From contig NZ_JAATJN010000001.1 of assembly GCF_011927955.1 (NCBI RefSeq), positions 372,001 through 436,000 of the forward strand: a stretch of DNA of 64,000 nucleotides. Direction: 5' to 3'. Origin of the DNA: Brevibacterium marinum. GTDB taxonomy: Bacteria; Actinomycetota; Actinomycetes; Actinomycetales; Brevibacteriaceae. Positions within the stretch are counted from its first letter, which is position 1, and each line of letters starts with the position of its first letter. The notes beneath the pieces are model-generated. The model was not told where the DNA came from. It ran no database searches and saw only the letters and a program-made list of their open reading frames with translations. Positions 26,013-34,879 of this stretch are shown piece by piece. The position numbers were made by a program, and so were the translations under genes.

Positions 26013-26387
26013 TCAGCCGTTCGCCTTGACGATGGCGAGGTCGGCGCCGGTCGCCGTGCGGAAACGACCGCCTTCGGCCTGATAGTCATCGCCGGTGTCC
26101 TTGAGCTTCTTGACGAACAGCGGGCAGACCGGCACCACCGTCAATCCCTTCTCGCGGGAGTCGGCCAGTGCCTGGGCGACGAGGACCTTCGACAGGCCGC
26201 GTCCACCGAAGGCTTCGTCGACGACCGTGTGGTGGAAGATCCGCTCCGTGTCGGCGTCCGGTCCGGGAAGGAAGTGCGCGCGACCGGCCACTTCGCCCGA
26301 GTCGACGGTGATGACGTAGGCACGTCCCGGTTCATCGAGTTCCACATGCACGTCCGCGCCGGTGGAATCCTTGAGTGCTTCGCTCAT
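26013..26387 (-). CDS. Small YjdJ-type GNAT acetyltransferase (paralogue 1)
   Basis: A 124-aa single-domain GNAT. It has the acetyl-CoA loop FGGRGLSKVLVAQAL near residue 63 and the conserved VVPVCPLFVKKL near residue 90. Small GNATs of this type are cytoplasmic and acetylate unknown amines. A second 124-aa copy with the same architecture lies at 31374-31748, sharing the opening pattern S-x-x-x-x-D-S-T-G-A, GEVAGRAH, GRGL and VVPVCPLF. It is followed after 1 bp by the AhpD-like gene. Confidence 0.83.
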   Translation of the reverse strand: MSEALKDSTGADVHVELDEPGRAYVITVDSGEVAGRAHFLPGPDADTERIFHHTVVDEAFGGRGLSKVLVAQALADSREKGLTVVPVCPLFVKKLKDTGDDYQAEGGRFRTATGADLAIVKANG

Positions 26388-26457
26388 TGCTCTCTCCTCT
26401 GTTCAGCAGCCGACGGCTGCCCTCATCAGTTGGTCTCGGCAGAGTGCCCAGGGGCGC

Positions 26458-27516
26458 TCAGACGTCCTCGGGTCCGCCCTGGACGTGGGGCGGCGGATTC
26501 CTCCGCGCCTTGATGACGACGTCGGGCAACCCCGGCGCGGGGAGCCGACCGAGTCCATCGGCATTCTGACCGGGCCCACCCTTGCCGACATAGCCGTCGA
26601 CGGCACCGAAGCGGTCGTCCTCTGCCTGCCACTCCTCGCGGAACTGCTGGATCTCCTCGTGGGTGCGGCCGACGAAGTTCCACCACATGACGATCTGCTC
26701 GGGGAAGGGCTCCCCGCCGAGGAGGACGATCCTGGCCGCGGTGTCTGCGCGGTTGCTGATCCGCATCTCCGTCAGCCCGACCCCGGTGTAGCCGATGGCG
26801 TCGACCGGCAGCGCAACGTTCTCGACGGCGACGTCGCCGGAGTCGACGAGGACACCGTGTTCGAAGGTCTCGTCGACGGGCAGGTCGATGCTCGCGCCGG
26901 GGTCCAGGCGGATCTCTGCGCCGAGGAGGGGCGAGTGGGTGCTCACGGGTGAGGACGTCCCCCACAGCTGGCCGAGGAAGACGAGGAGCTCACCTCCATC
27001 GAAGCTCGTGACCTCGGGTGCGAAGTGCTCGAATTCGCGTGCTTCCTGGTGACGGGTGTGCTCGGGCAGGGCCAGCCACAGCTGCACGCCGTGGAGGGTC
27101 GACGTCCCCTCGGTCGAGACCTCGGAATGGCAGATGCCCTGACCGGCGGTCATGAGGTTGACCTCCCCGGGCAGCACGAGTCCGGTGTGCCCGCCCGAGT
27201 CGATGTGTTCGATGGCACCGTCGAAGAGCCAGCTCACGGTCTGCAGACCGGTATGCGGGTGAGGGGCGACGTCCATCCCGCCCGAGCTCGCGACGTCATC
27301 GGGACCGTAGTGGTCGACGAAGCACCACGGGCCGATGAGCGAGCGCTGACGCTGAGGCAGGGTGCGGCGCACGGTCATCGCCCTGGGCCCGCCGAGGGGA
27401 ACGTCCCTGGCGGTGATGACCTCGACCGGCGCCCGGCCCTGCTCATCGCATTGCGGTCCGGGCAGACCACCGGCCCGGCAGACCACCTGGTCCGGATGTG
27501 CTTCGACGTTGCTCAT
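26458..27516 (-). CDS. Pirin-family cupin protein
   Basis: A 352-aa pirin of slightly more than usual length (about 300). The N-terminal cupin holds the metal ligands in DVAPHPHTGLQTVSWLFDGAIEHIDS (near residue 85) and the GQGICHSE motif near residue 130. The C-terminal cupin includes FPEQIVMWWNFVGRTHEEI near residue 270. Pirins are iron-binding proteins, some with quercetinase activity; the function here is unknown. The gene stands alone between the small GNAT and the TAXI-TRAP genes. Confidence 0.88.
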   Translation of the reverse strand: MSNVEAHPDQVVCRAGGLPGPQCDEQGRAPVEVITARDVPLGGPRAMTVRRTLPQRQRSLIGPWCFVDHYGPDDVASSGGMDVAPHPHTGLQTVSWLFDGAIEHIDSGGHTGLVLPGEVNLMTAGQGICHSEVSTEGTSTLHGVQLWLALPEHTRHQEAREFEHFAPEVTSFDGGELLVFLGQLWGTSSPVSTHSPLLGAEIRLDPGASIDLPVDETFEHGVLVDSGDVAVENVALPVDAIGYTGVGLTEMRISNRADTAARIVLLGGEPFPEQIVMWWNFVGRTHEEIQQFREEWQAEDDRFGAVDGYVGKGGPGQNADGLGRLPAPGLPDVVIKARRNPPPHVQGGPEDV

Positions 27517-27614
27517 TCCACTCTCCCTCTCACTGCCGTACCGCCGTCAGTGCGATCCGTTGCCGCACGACGTCAGAATCGGGCCGGACGACGTGAGGTC
27601 GAAGCCGCGGCCGC

Positions 27615-29660
27615 TCAGATCTCTCGCCATGCGAGTCTGTCCTGCTTCTTGGCCATCGCCATTGTAATGGCCAGGGCGGCTGCGGCCACGACGGCACCGA
27701 TGAGGTCGTAGAGATGACTCGGGGTGACAAGCCCGATCGCGCCCACGACGATGGTGATGCGCAGCCAGACCGGCAGCGGAATGAAAAGATGGCCCTCAGC
27801 CGCGACAGCGATGAGCGTGACCCCGATGAGCAGGATGACAGTCGCTCGAACCGTGTCCCACGCGGTGCCGTCGAGCATGAGAAGCTCCGGCTGATACACG
27901 AAGACGAACGGCACGATCAATCCGCCCAGGGCCAGACGCATGGCCAGGAACCCGGTTCGCATCGGACTGCCGCCCGACAGTCCGGCCGCCGCGAAAGCCG
28001 CGAGTGCGACCGGTGGGGTGATGTTGGCGAAGAGTCCGAAGTAGAACACGAACAGGTGTGCGGCCAGAGCCGGGACCTCGAGCTGGATGAGTGCCGGAGC
28101 CGCCATCGTGGAGACGATGATGTAGGCCGGAATGCTCGGCAGGCCCATTCCCAAGATGATGCACGCGACCGCTGTCAGCAGCAGAGTCGGCAGGAGATAA
28201 CCGCCGCCGATGGTCACAATGGCCCCAGCCAGCTTGACGCCGAAGCCCGTCTGGGTGGCCACACCGACGATGATGCCCACGCAGGCGCAGGCCACCGCCA
28301 CAGAGACTGCCGTGATCGCGCCGTCGCGCAGAGCGTGGATGATGTCCAGTGGCGACATCCGGGTGCTCTTTCGCACCATCGCTGCGGCAATCGTGACGAA
28401 GATCGTGGTCACAGCGGCGAACAGGATCGTGGTACCGGAAAAGAAGAGCATGTAGAGCAGGAAGAGCAGTGGCACCAGCAGGTGTCCGCGCTCCTTCATC
28501 ACATCCATCACAGCCGGCAGGTTCTCACGGCTGATTCCACTCAGACCCTGGCTTGTCGCGCGCAGATGGACCTGGATGAGGATTGCCAGATAGTAGAGCA
28601 CCGCAGGTACGATGGCGACGAGTACGATCTGGGTGTAGGGCACGCCGAGAGTCTCGGCCATGATGAAGGCGGCAGCGCCCATGATCGGCGGCATGATCTG
28701 ACCACCCACCGAGGCAGCGGACTCCACCGCCCCGGCGAAATTGCGTTGATAGCCCACCCGCTTCATCATCGGAATCGTGAAGGCTCCGGTGGTGACGACG
28801 TTGGCAATCGCCGAACCGTTGATCGAGCCGAGGAAGCCAGAGGCGAGGACTGCAACCTTCGCGGGTCCTCCCCGAGCCTGTCCGGCCAGGGCCATGGCGA
28901 TGTCATTGAAGAACTGGCCCATCCCCGACTTCTGCAGAATAGCTCCGAACAGGATGAAGAGGAAGATGTAGGTCGAGGACACCCCGATCGCTGTAGAGAA
29001 GATGCCCTCGGTCGACTCATACATGAAGGTGACGATCCGGTCGAGATCATAGCCGCGATGCCGGAACAGCCCCGGCATCGATCGCCCATAGTAGTCAAAG
29101 ACGATGAAGAGCACTGCGAGGATCGGCAGCACCGGTCCGGTGACTCGTCGCGCAGCCTCGAGCACGAGCAGCAGGCAGATCGAGGAGAAGACGACATCGA
29201 TGGTCTCGAAACGGCCGCCGCTGACGGTCAGCTTCTCGAACACGAGGCCCAGATAGACCGCGATGGCGACCGATCCGACGATGAACAGCCAGTCATACCA
29301 TGGCGGGGTCTTCCGAACTTCGCCGAGACGGAAGCGCTGCACGGCGAAGCAGAGCACGAGGATCGCCCCTACGTGGATTCCACGGTGGACGAGGGTCGGC
29401 GGTCCGCCGAACAGAGCGTAGTAGATCTGGTAGACCGAGAGCCCGACTGCGAAAACCGTCAGCGGCAGTGCCAGCTTGGTCGACCAGATGTCACGGGTGC
29501 GCGATTCGCGGTCGTACTTCTCGACGGTGCCCGCCGATACAGCCCCAGTCTGGGAAACCTGGATAGCGGTCCGCGCGCCTTTCTCTTCCACCCCGCTCGG
29601 CGCCGGAGACGATCCTGAGGTCTGCTCGCAGCCCTCTTCGGGACGATGGTCGTTCGTCAT
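27615..29660 (-). CDS. TAXI-TRAP fused permease (4TM/12TM)
   Basis: A 681-aa fused TRAP permease. After a hydrophilic N-terminus of about 60 residues come four DctQ-like membrane segments and then a twelve-segment DctM-like part with FAGAVESAASVGGQIMPPIMGAAAFIMAETLG near residue 330 and MGLPSIPAYIIVSTMAAPALI near residue 500. The frame is open to 29780; I start at ATG 29660, 5 bp after the DUF1850 stop. It works with the TAXI binding protein encoded upstream; the DUF1850 protein is its usual small companion. TAXI systems import carboxylates such as glutamate or ketoglutarate; the substrate here is unknown. Confidence 0.88.
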   Translation of the reverse strand: MTNDHRPEEGCEQTSGSSPAPSGVEEKGARTAIQVSQTGAVSAGTVEKYDRESRTRDIWSTKLALPLTVFAVGLSVYQIYYALFGGPPTLVHRGIHVGAILVLCFAVQRFRLGEVRKTPPWYDWLFIVGSVAIAVYLGLVFEKLTVSGGRFETIDVVFSSICLLLVLEAARRVTGPVLPILAVLFIVFDYYGRSMPGLFRHRGYDLDRIVTFMYESTEGIFSTAIGVSSTYIFLFILFGAILQKSGMGQFFNDIAMALAGQARGGPAKVAVLASGFLGSINGSAIANVVTTGAFTIPMMKRVGYQRNFAGAVESAASVGGQIMPPIMGAAAFIMAETLGVPYTQIVLVAIVPAVLYYLAILIQVHLRATSQGLSGISRENLPAVMDVMKERGHLLVPLLFLLYMLFFSGTTILFAAVTTIFVTIAAAMVRKSTRMSPLDIIHALRDGAITAVSVAVACACVGIIVGVATQTGFGVKLAGAIVTIGGGYLLPTLLLTAVACIILGMGLPSIPAYIIVSTMAAPALIQLEVPALAAHLFVFYFGLFANITPPVALAAFAAAGLSGGSPMRTGFLAMRLALGGLIVPFVFVYQPELLMLDGTAWDTVRATVILLIGVTLIAVAAEGHLFIPLPVWLRITIVVGAIGLVTPSHLYDLIGAVVAAAALAITMAMAKKQDRLAWREI

Positions 29661-29665
29661 GGTCC

Positions 29666-30100
29666 TCAGTCTCCGATCACAATCATTTCGGCGCGTACGT
29701 GATGATCGATGGCATGTGTGCGCAAAAGCAGCTCTTCGTCGAGGTAGATCCTGTGGTGGACTCGATGAGAATGGATCCACCGAATGACGGGGAAGTGCTC
29801 ATCGAGTCCGCACAAACTGACCATGTCGCCGTCGATCTCGGTCCGCGGTGCGTTGAACGGTGTCCCGGCCCCCATGAGGGCAAGCTCGGTGCAGTCAAGG
29901 ACGAACTCACCGCCGACGATGTCGTAGTACTCCCACCAGGGAGTCTTGTCGACCGAATGCATCCAGGTCATTGCCACCTTGCTGTCGTCGTCAACGGGCA
30001 CAGACCGGAACACCCGTCGTCCCGGCGGCTGCTCCCGGATGATCAGCCGCCTCGGCGTGGGGCCCGACACGGACATCGGAACGATGATGCCCAACCCCAC
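29666..30100 (-). CDS. DUF1850 protein of the TAXI-TRAP operon
   Basis: A protein of about 144 aa with the DUF1850 pattern: TWMHSVDKTPWWEYYDIVGGEFVLDCTELALMGAGTPF, GLDEHFPVIRWIHSHRVHHRIYL. DUF1850 proteins are found with TAXI-TRAP permeases and are presumed to be periplasmic/extracellular accessory factors. The only standard start in frame is GTG at 30100, yet the codons before it (back to the TAXI stop) read like the front of a signal peptide, LTRRAALTVATAVGLGII. The true start may be a non-standard codon such as the CTG about 12 codons upstream, so the 5' end is uncertain. Confidence 0.75.
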   Translation of the reverse strand: MGLGIIVPMSVSGPTPRRLIIREQPPGRRVFRSVPVDDDSKVAMTWMHSVDKTPWWEYYDIVGGEFVLDCTELALMGAGTPFNAPRTEIDGDMVSLCGLDEHFPVIRWIHSHRVHHRIYLDEELLLRTHAIDHHVRAEMIVIGD

Positions 30101-30148
30101 AGCCGTCGCGACGGTCAGAGCCGCCCTCCGGGTCAGGCTCCCGATGGG

Positions 30149-31138
30149 TCAGCCCTGTTCGTCGAAATACTTATCGGCCCCGGGCGCGAGCTCGCTGACG
30201 GGCACGTCCTGGGCTGTGTCGACGGTGATGTCCGTGGCCGCATTGTGCGAAGCCTGAATCTGATCGAGGTTGTCGAACAGGGTCTGTGTAATGTCGTAGA
30301 CGGCGTCATCGCTCAGGGACGGGCTGGCTACGAGCAGGTTCGGGATGGTCAGCGTGTCCGCAGCCTCATTGTCTCCGTATGTGCCGGCTGGCACTTCTCC
30401 CTCTCCGAAGTACGAATGCTCCGACAGCAGCTTCTCGCGTCCGTCTCCGGTAAAGGGGACCACCTTGACATCGTCGCTGGTGGCCAGGTCGGTCACGGCC
30501 GAGTTCGGCAGTCCGCTCGTGACGAAGGCGGCCTCGAGCTGGCCGTTGCGCATCTGGTCGATGGCTTCGGCGTACGGCAGGTAGTCGGCGTCGAAGTCAT
30601 CGTAGCTGAGGCCGTAGGCGTCGACGACCGTGCGCGCATTGAGTTCGACGCCCGAGTTCTGGTCGCCGACGGAGACCGCTTTGCCCTTGAGATCGTCAAT
30701 ACTTTCGATGCCTGATCCCTCGATGGTCACCAGCTGCACGTACTGGTTGTAGAGGTTGGCGACAACCGGCAAGGAGTCGATCTTCTTGCCCTCGAATGCG
30801 CCTTCGCCGGCGAGCGCTTGGTCGACGGCGTCACCTTGGGTGAAGGCCAATTCCGCCCCGCCGTCCTGGATCAGGGTGAGGTTTTCGACCGAGGCCCCCG
30901 TCGACTGGACTGAGGTGTCAGCACCGAGCTCGTCGGCCAGCACCTCGGACATGGTGGCTCCGACCTGGTAGTAGACCCCGGACGATCCACCTGTCGCAAT
31001 CGTGATGAAGTCAGCGTTCGCTTCGCCTTCCTCACCGCTGCCACCACCGCCACCACCGCAGCCAGTGGCCAGCAACGTCACGGCGGCGAGTCCTGCCGCT
31101 GCGGTGGCGACCCGTGATCGGCGAAGAGTGCGCTTCAT
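30149..31138 (-). CDS. TAXI-family TRAP substrate-binding lipoprotein
   Basis: A 329-aa TAXI-type binding protein. The signal is a lipoprotein one: MKRTLRRSRVA, a hydrophobic stretch, then LLATGCGGGGGGSG with the lipid-modified Cys near residue 26. The mature part has ITIATGGSSGVYYQVGATMSEVL near residue 45, which is the TAXI hallmark. ATG 31138 has AAGGAG 8 bp upstream. It delivers a substrate to the fused permease in the same operon. A 235-bp untranslated stretch separates it from the second GNAT gene; it has a short GCAAT/ATTGC dyad at 31163-31178 and no gene. Confidence 0.9.
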   Translation of the reverse strand: MKRTLRRSRVATAAAGLAAVTLLATGCGGGGGGSGEEGEANADFITIATGGSSGVYYQVGATMSEVLADELGADTSVQSTGASVENLTLIQDGGAELAFTQGDAVDQALAGEGAFEGKKIDSLPVVANLYNQYVQLVTIEGSGIESIDDLKGKAVSVGDQNSGVELNARTVVDAYGLSYDDFDADYLPYAEAIDQMRNGQLEAAFVTSGLPNSAVTDLATSDDVKVVPFTGDGREKLLSEHSYFGEGEVPAGTYGDNEAADTLTIPNLLVASPSLSDDAVYDITQTLFDNLDQIQASHNAATDITVDTAQDVPVSELAPGADKYFDEQG

Positions 31139-31373
31139 GGTGTTCTCCTTCGAAACCTGAGTGCAATATGACAATTGCTTGAGTAACAGCTACGTTCTGC
31201 ACACTAGACGATAAACACCACCGTCGCCATAGCTCCTCTGAGCGACCGGTTCGATTGTGATCATTCTGTTTCTGCACCCCGGCCCAACGCCCGTCACACT
31301 TCGGTTCCGAACTCACCGCAAACCGGTCTGAACCTGGCTGTGCGTCGGTCTCGGATTCGCCGACCGCGACGCT

Positions 31374-31748
31374 TCAGACGTTCTGCTTCACGAACTCCAG
31401 ATCCGCTTCGGTGGCCCAGCGGTATCGGCCCCCGATGGCGAGGAAGTCGTTGCCGTGCTCTTTGAGGCGTTCGGCGAAGAGCGGACAGACCGGCACCACC
31501 GTCCTCATGCTGTCGCTGCTCTCCTTGAGCGCATGGGAGACGAGGATCTTCGCCAGGCCGCGTCCCGAGAATTCCTCGCCGACTTCCGTGTGGTACATGA
31601 TCCGCTCGGTCTCCGATCCGGGACCGGTGAGGTAGTGGGCCCGTCCGGCGACTTCTCCGGAGTCGTCTCTGACCACGAAGGCCGAGTTCGGTTCGTCGTG
31701 TTCCACTCTCACTCTGGCACCGGTGGAATCCTGCACTGTTTCAGACAT
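31374..31748 (-). CDS. Small YjdJ-type GNAT acetyltransferase (paralogue 2)
   Basis: A 124-aa GNAT nearly identical in layout to the one at 26013-26387 (DDSGEVAGRAHYLTG, EFSGRGLAKILVSHAL, TVVPVCPLFAERLKEHGNDF). The frame is open upstream to 31865, but ATG 31748 aligns exactly with the paralogue's start, so I use it. The two copies flank the pirin and TAXI-TRAP genes on the same strand, about 5.4 kb apart, which suggests duplication. Function unknown beyond acyl transfer. Confidence 0.83.
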   Translation of the reverse strand: MSETVQDSTGARVRVEHDEPNSAFVVRDDSGEVAGRAHYLTGPGSETERIMYHTEVGEEFSGRGLAKILVSHALKESSDSMRTVVPVCPLFAERLKEHGNDFLAIGGRYRWATEADLEFVKQNV

Positions 31749-31857
31749 GTTCCAGCCTCCTCGATCGGCATCACTTCCATTGTGCACTTCAGAGGCGGCC
31801 CTGCCCATCCCTTTGTCGTGATCGACGCGGGCTTCCTGTCGAGGTCTGCATCGGAGG

Positions 31858-34161
31858 TCAGTCACCGCGGCCCACGTCGACGGGAATCCGCTTGCGCCAC
31901 GGACACCAGACGCTGCGGCCGATGTCGTAGACGAGAGCAGGGACGACGAGCGAGCGGACGAGGATCGCGTCGAGCAGGACGCCGAAGGTGACGATGAAGG
32001 CCAGCTGGAACAGGAACATGACCGGGATGACCGCGAGGGCCGCGAAGGTCGCCGCGAGCACGATTCCCGCCGAGGTGATGACCCCGCCGGTCGCTACGAG
32101 TCCGCTGAGCACGCCCGTGCGGGTGCCGAACCGCAGCGACTCCTCACGCACCCGGGACATAAGGAAGATGTTGTAGTCGATGCCCAGCGCCACGAGGAAC
32201 ACGAACGCGTACAGCGGCACCGAGGGATCGGCTCCGGAGAAGCCGATGATGTGGTTGAAGACCAATGCCGAGACGCCGAGTGCCGTGCCGAAGGACAGCA
32301 CCGTCAGCGCCACCAGCAGCAGCGGAGCGACGAGGGACCTCAGCAGGAGGATGAGGATCACGGTGATGACGAGGAGGATGAGCGGGATCGCCAGGGCCCG
32401 ATCCGCCTCGGCGGTGGTGTTCGTGTCGAGGTCGACCGCCGTCTCCCCGCCCACGAGGGCCTCAGCGTCGACGTCATGGACGGCGTCGCGGATCGAGGTG
32501 ACGGTGTCCTCGGCAGCGAGCGAGTCGGCCGCATCGGACAAGGTGACCTCGAGCAGAACCTGTCCGTCGACCTCGGTAGGTGCAGGTGGGGACGCCGGCG
32601 CTCCCCCGGCCGCATCCGTTCCTCCGCGGCCCTGTGGTGCCTGGAGAGTGCCCTCGTCGTCGATGGCGACGGTCCCGCTGGGGGTGTCGTCTGCGACGAC
32701 AGTCATCGATTCGACGCCGCCGAGGCTGCCGATGGCCTGCGCTGCTTCCTCGAGGTGGTCCTCGGCCAGGACGATCTGTGTCGGCGATCCGGACCCACCG
32801 GGGAAATGTTCGGCGAGGACGTCCTGGCCGTCGCGGGCCTCGGAGTCACCGAGGACGAAGTCGCTCTGCGCCACACCTGAGGCCTTGAACTGCGGGAAGG
32901 CGATCAGGGGCAGGGCGAGGAGGACGACGAGACCGATCCAGATCACGCGCGGACGCGCGGCGACCACCTCGGCGATGCGCGACCACAGGCCCTTCTTCGT
33001 GCCGGCTCCCGCCGAGCGGACCTTCGGCAGGAACGGCCAGAAGACGGACCGGCCGATGATGATCAGGGCCGCGGGCAGGAACGTGAGCGCGGCACACATC
33101 GCCACGAGGATTCCGATCGCCGCCACGGGACCGAGCGCTGTCGTCGAGGCCAAGTCGGTCAGCAGGAGGACGAGGAGGCCGGCGATGACGGTCCCGCCCG
33201 ATGCCGCGATCGGCTCGAGTACGCCCTTGAGCGCTGCCAACCCGGCTCTGACTCTGTCTCTTTCGGTCAGAAGGGCATCGCGGAAGCGGGCGACGACGAG
33301 CAGGGAGTAGTCGGTGGTGGCTCCAACGACGAGGATGAATAGGATCCCTTGGACCTGGCCGTTGATGAGCAGGATTCCCGCATCGGCGAGGTGCCAGATG
33401 ACGAAGATCGAAGCCGACAGCGCCGCCACCGAGGTGAAGAGGACGATCACCGGCAGCAGCGGCGAGCGGTAGACGATGACGAGGATGACGAAGACCGCGA
33501 TGAGGGCGACGAGCAGGAGGATGCCGTCGATGCCGGCGAATGCCTCCGAGAGATCCGCGGAGAATCCCGCCGGGCCGGTGACGTGGACGGAGACTGCCGT
33601 TCCGCTGTCGCCGTCCGAACTGTCTGCACCGCCTGTGGAGGCGGAGAACTCTTCGCCGATGACGGACCGGATGGTTTCGACGTCGTCAGCCGTGGTCTCG
33701 GACGAGACGGGAAGGACGAGCTCGAGTGCTTCGCCGTCTTCGGCGGGGATGGCCGGTGAAGCCTCGGTTGCCAGCAGTCCTTCGTCGTCGAGCGCTGTCG
33801 TCAGGTCATCGAGTTTCGTGGCGTCCTGTTCGGTGACGCCGTCCCGGTTCTCGAGGACGACGATCGCGGGCACCGCATCATCATCACTGAAGTCGTCGAT
33901 GAGCGACTGCGCCTTCGTCGATTCGGCCGATTCGGGCAGGAAGGACGACCGGTCATTGGTGGCCACCTCGGAGATCTTGCCGAAATAGGGACCGCCGACC
34001 CCGGCGACGCCGACCCACGCGACGAGGAGGACTGCGAAGAGGGCGACGAGGGAGCGTCGGGCGGGGACAGGCGACGTGTGCGCCGAGGGTTCTTCCGCGG
34101 CTGTGGTCGATGGGGAGATATCGGATTTCGGGGGAGTGCTCGAAAGCAGTCGGTGCGACAT
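31858..34161 (-). CDS. MMPL-family RND transporter
   Basis: A 767-aa RND-type membrane protein with two repeats of one helix, a large extracellular loop and five helices. The first loop covers about residues 60-190 and the second about 410-540. Family motifs include the VVGATTDYSLLVVARFRDAL segment near residue 285 and the matching ALGIDYNIFLMSRVREE near residue 670, each carrying the conserved Asp-Tyr of proton relay. MMPL proteins export lipids, siderophores or drugs. It stands alone; nothing nearby tells the substrate. Confidence 0.87.
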   Translation of the reverse strand: MSHRLLSSTPPKSDISPSTTAAEEPSAHTSPVPARRSLVALFAVLLVAWVGVAGVGGPYFGKISEVATNDRSSFLPESAESTKAQSLIDDFSDDDAVPAIVVLENRDGVTEQDATKLDDLTTALDDEGLLATEASPAIPAEDGEALELVLPVSSETTADDVETIRSVIGEEFSASTGGADSSDGDSGTAVSVHVTGPAGFSADLSEAFAGIDGILLLVALIAVFVILVIVYRSPLLPVIVLFTSVAALSASIFVIWHLADAGILLINGQVQGILFILVVGATTDYSLLVVARFRDALLTERDRVRAGLAALKGVLEPIAASGGTVIAGLLVLLLTDLASTTALGPVAAIGILVAMCAALTFLPAALIIIGRSVFWPFLPKVRSAGAGTKKGLWSRIAEVVAARPRVIWIGLVVLLALPLIAFPQFKASGVAQSDFVLGDSEARDGQDVLAEHFPGGSGSPTQIVLAEDHLEEAAQAIGSLGGVESMTVVADDTPSGTVAIDDEGTLQAPQGRGGTDAAGGAPASPPAPTEVDGQVLLEVTLSDAADSLAAEDTVTSIRDAVHDVDAEALVGGETAVDLDTNTTAEADRALAIPLILLVITVILILLLRSLVAPLLLVALTVLSFGTALGVSALVFNHIIGFSGADPSVPLYAFVFLVALGIDYNIFLMSRVREESLRFGTRTGVLSGLVATGGVITSAGIVLAATFAALAVIPVMFLFQLAFIVTFGVLLDAILVRSLVVPALVYDIGRSVWCPWRKRIPVDVGRGD

Positions 34162-34241
34162 GCATCGATCTTACCGAGCCCTGCCGCGATGGCTGAACAG
34201 CTGCCCGACGGATGGCGTCATCCGTGAAGCAACAGATGTCC

Positions 34242-34865
34242 TCAGAGAGTGTCGTCCGAGGAGAAGAGCTCGCGCCGATTCCTCAGCCCCAGTTTCTGAA
34301 ACGAATTGGACACGTGAGACTTGACGGTGGTGACGCTGATGCAGAGCTCACCTGCAATTTCGGCGTTGCTGAATCGTTGCAGGACGAAACCGATCACCTC
34401 TGATTCACGTTTGGTCAGTACAGAGGAGTTGATACGGTCGTCGAGATCTTTCGCCGTACTCACGGCGTCGAGCCCCGACATCCACACCCTGTTGCCCCGC
34501 ACAGTCGCCCTGATCGTTTCCAGCAGATTCGCTTCGGACCTGTTCTTCGTCAGGAAACTGTCGGCACCCGACAGAAACGCCAAGGTCGCGTCGCTGGTGG
34601 ACATGAACGAGGTGTACATGAGGACCCACGGAGCCTCATCCATGGCCTTGATCTCACGGCAGATCTCGAGCCCTTTACTCTCCCCTTCGAATCGCAGTGG
34701 CAGGATCACAAGTTGCGCTGATTCCGAGTCCAAGAGGTCGAAGACTTCATGAGTCTGCGCAGCTCGGCCGACGACGAACATGTCCTCCTGTGCGGAGACA
34801 ACGGTGGCCAGGCCCAGACTGACGATCGGATGGTCTTCCACTATAAGTACATTGATGATTGACAA
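34242..34865 (-). CDS. NarL/LuxR-type response regulator lacking the phosphoacceptor Asp
   Basis: A 207-aa protein with an N-terminal receiver-like domain (INVLIVEDHPIVSLGLATVV, keeping the acidic pair) and a C-terminal LuxR HTH (LTKRESEVIGFVLQRFSNAEIAGELCISVTTVKSHVSNSFQKLG, residues about 140-185). The residue that should be the phosphorylated Asp is Pro (LVILPLRF, residue 56, codon 34698-34700); the switch Thr and Lys are kept. It cannot be phosphorylated normally and has no kinase gene beside it. I start at TTG 34865, after AGGCAGAG; an upstream GTG (34904) would overlap the acetamidase gene. It ends the acetamidase operon and may regulate it. Confidence 0.82.
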   Translation of the reverse strand: MSIINVLIVEDHPIVSLGLATVVSAQEDMFVVGRAAQTHEVFDLLDSESAQLVILPLRFEGESKGLEICREIKAMDEAPWVLMYTSFMSTSDATLAFLSGADSFLTKNRSEANLLETIRATVRGNRVWMSGLDAVSTAKDLDDRINSSVLTKRESEVIGFVLQRFSNAEIAGELCISVTTVKSHVSNSFQKLGLRNRRELFSSDDTL

Positions 34866-34879
34866 AGATCTCTGCCTTT

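Noticed and set aside
27714..29618. Plus-strand open frame of 634 codons over the TAXI-TRAP permease
   Set aside because: Highly charged low-information translation; the minus strand encodes a textbook membrane protein with conserved motifs.
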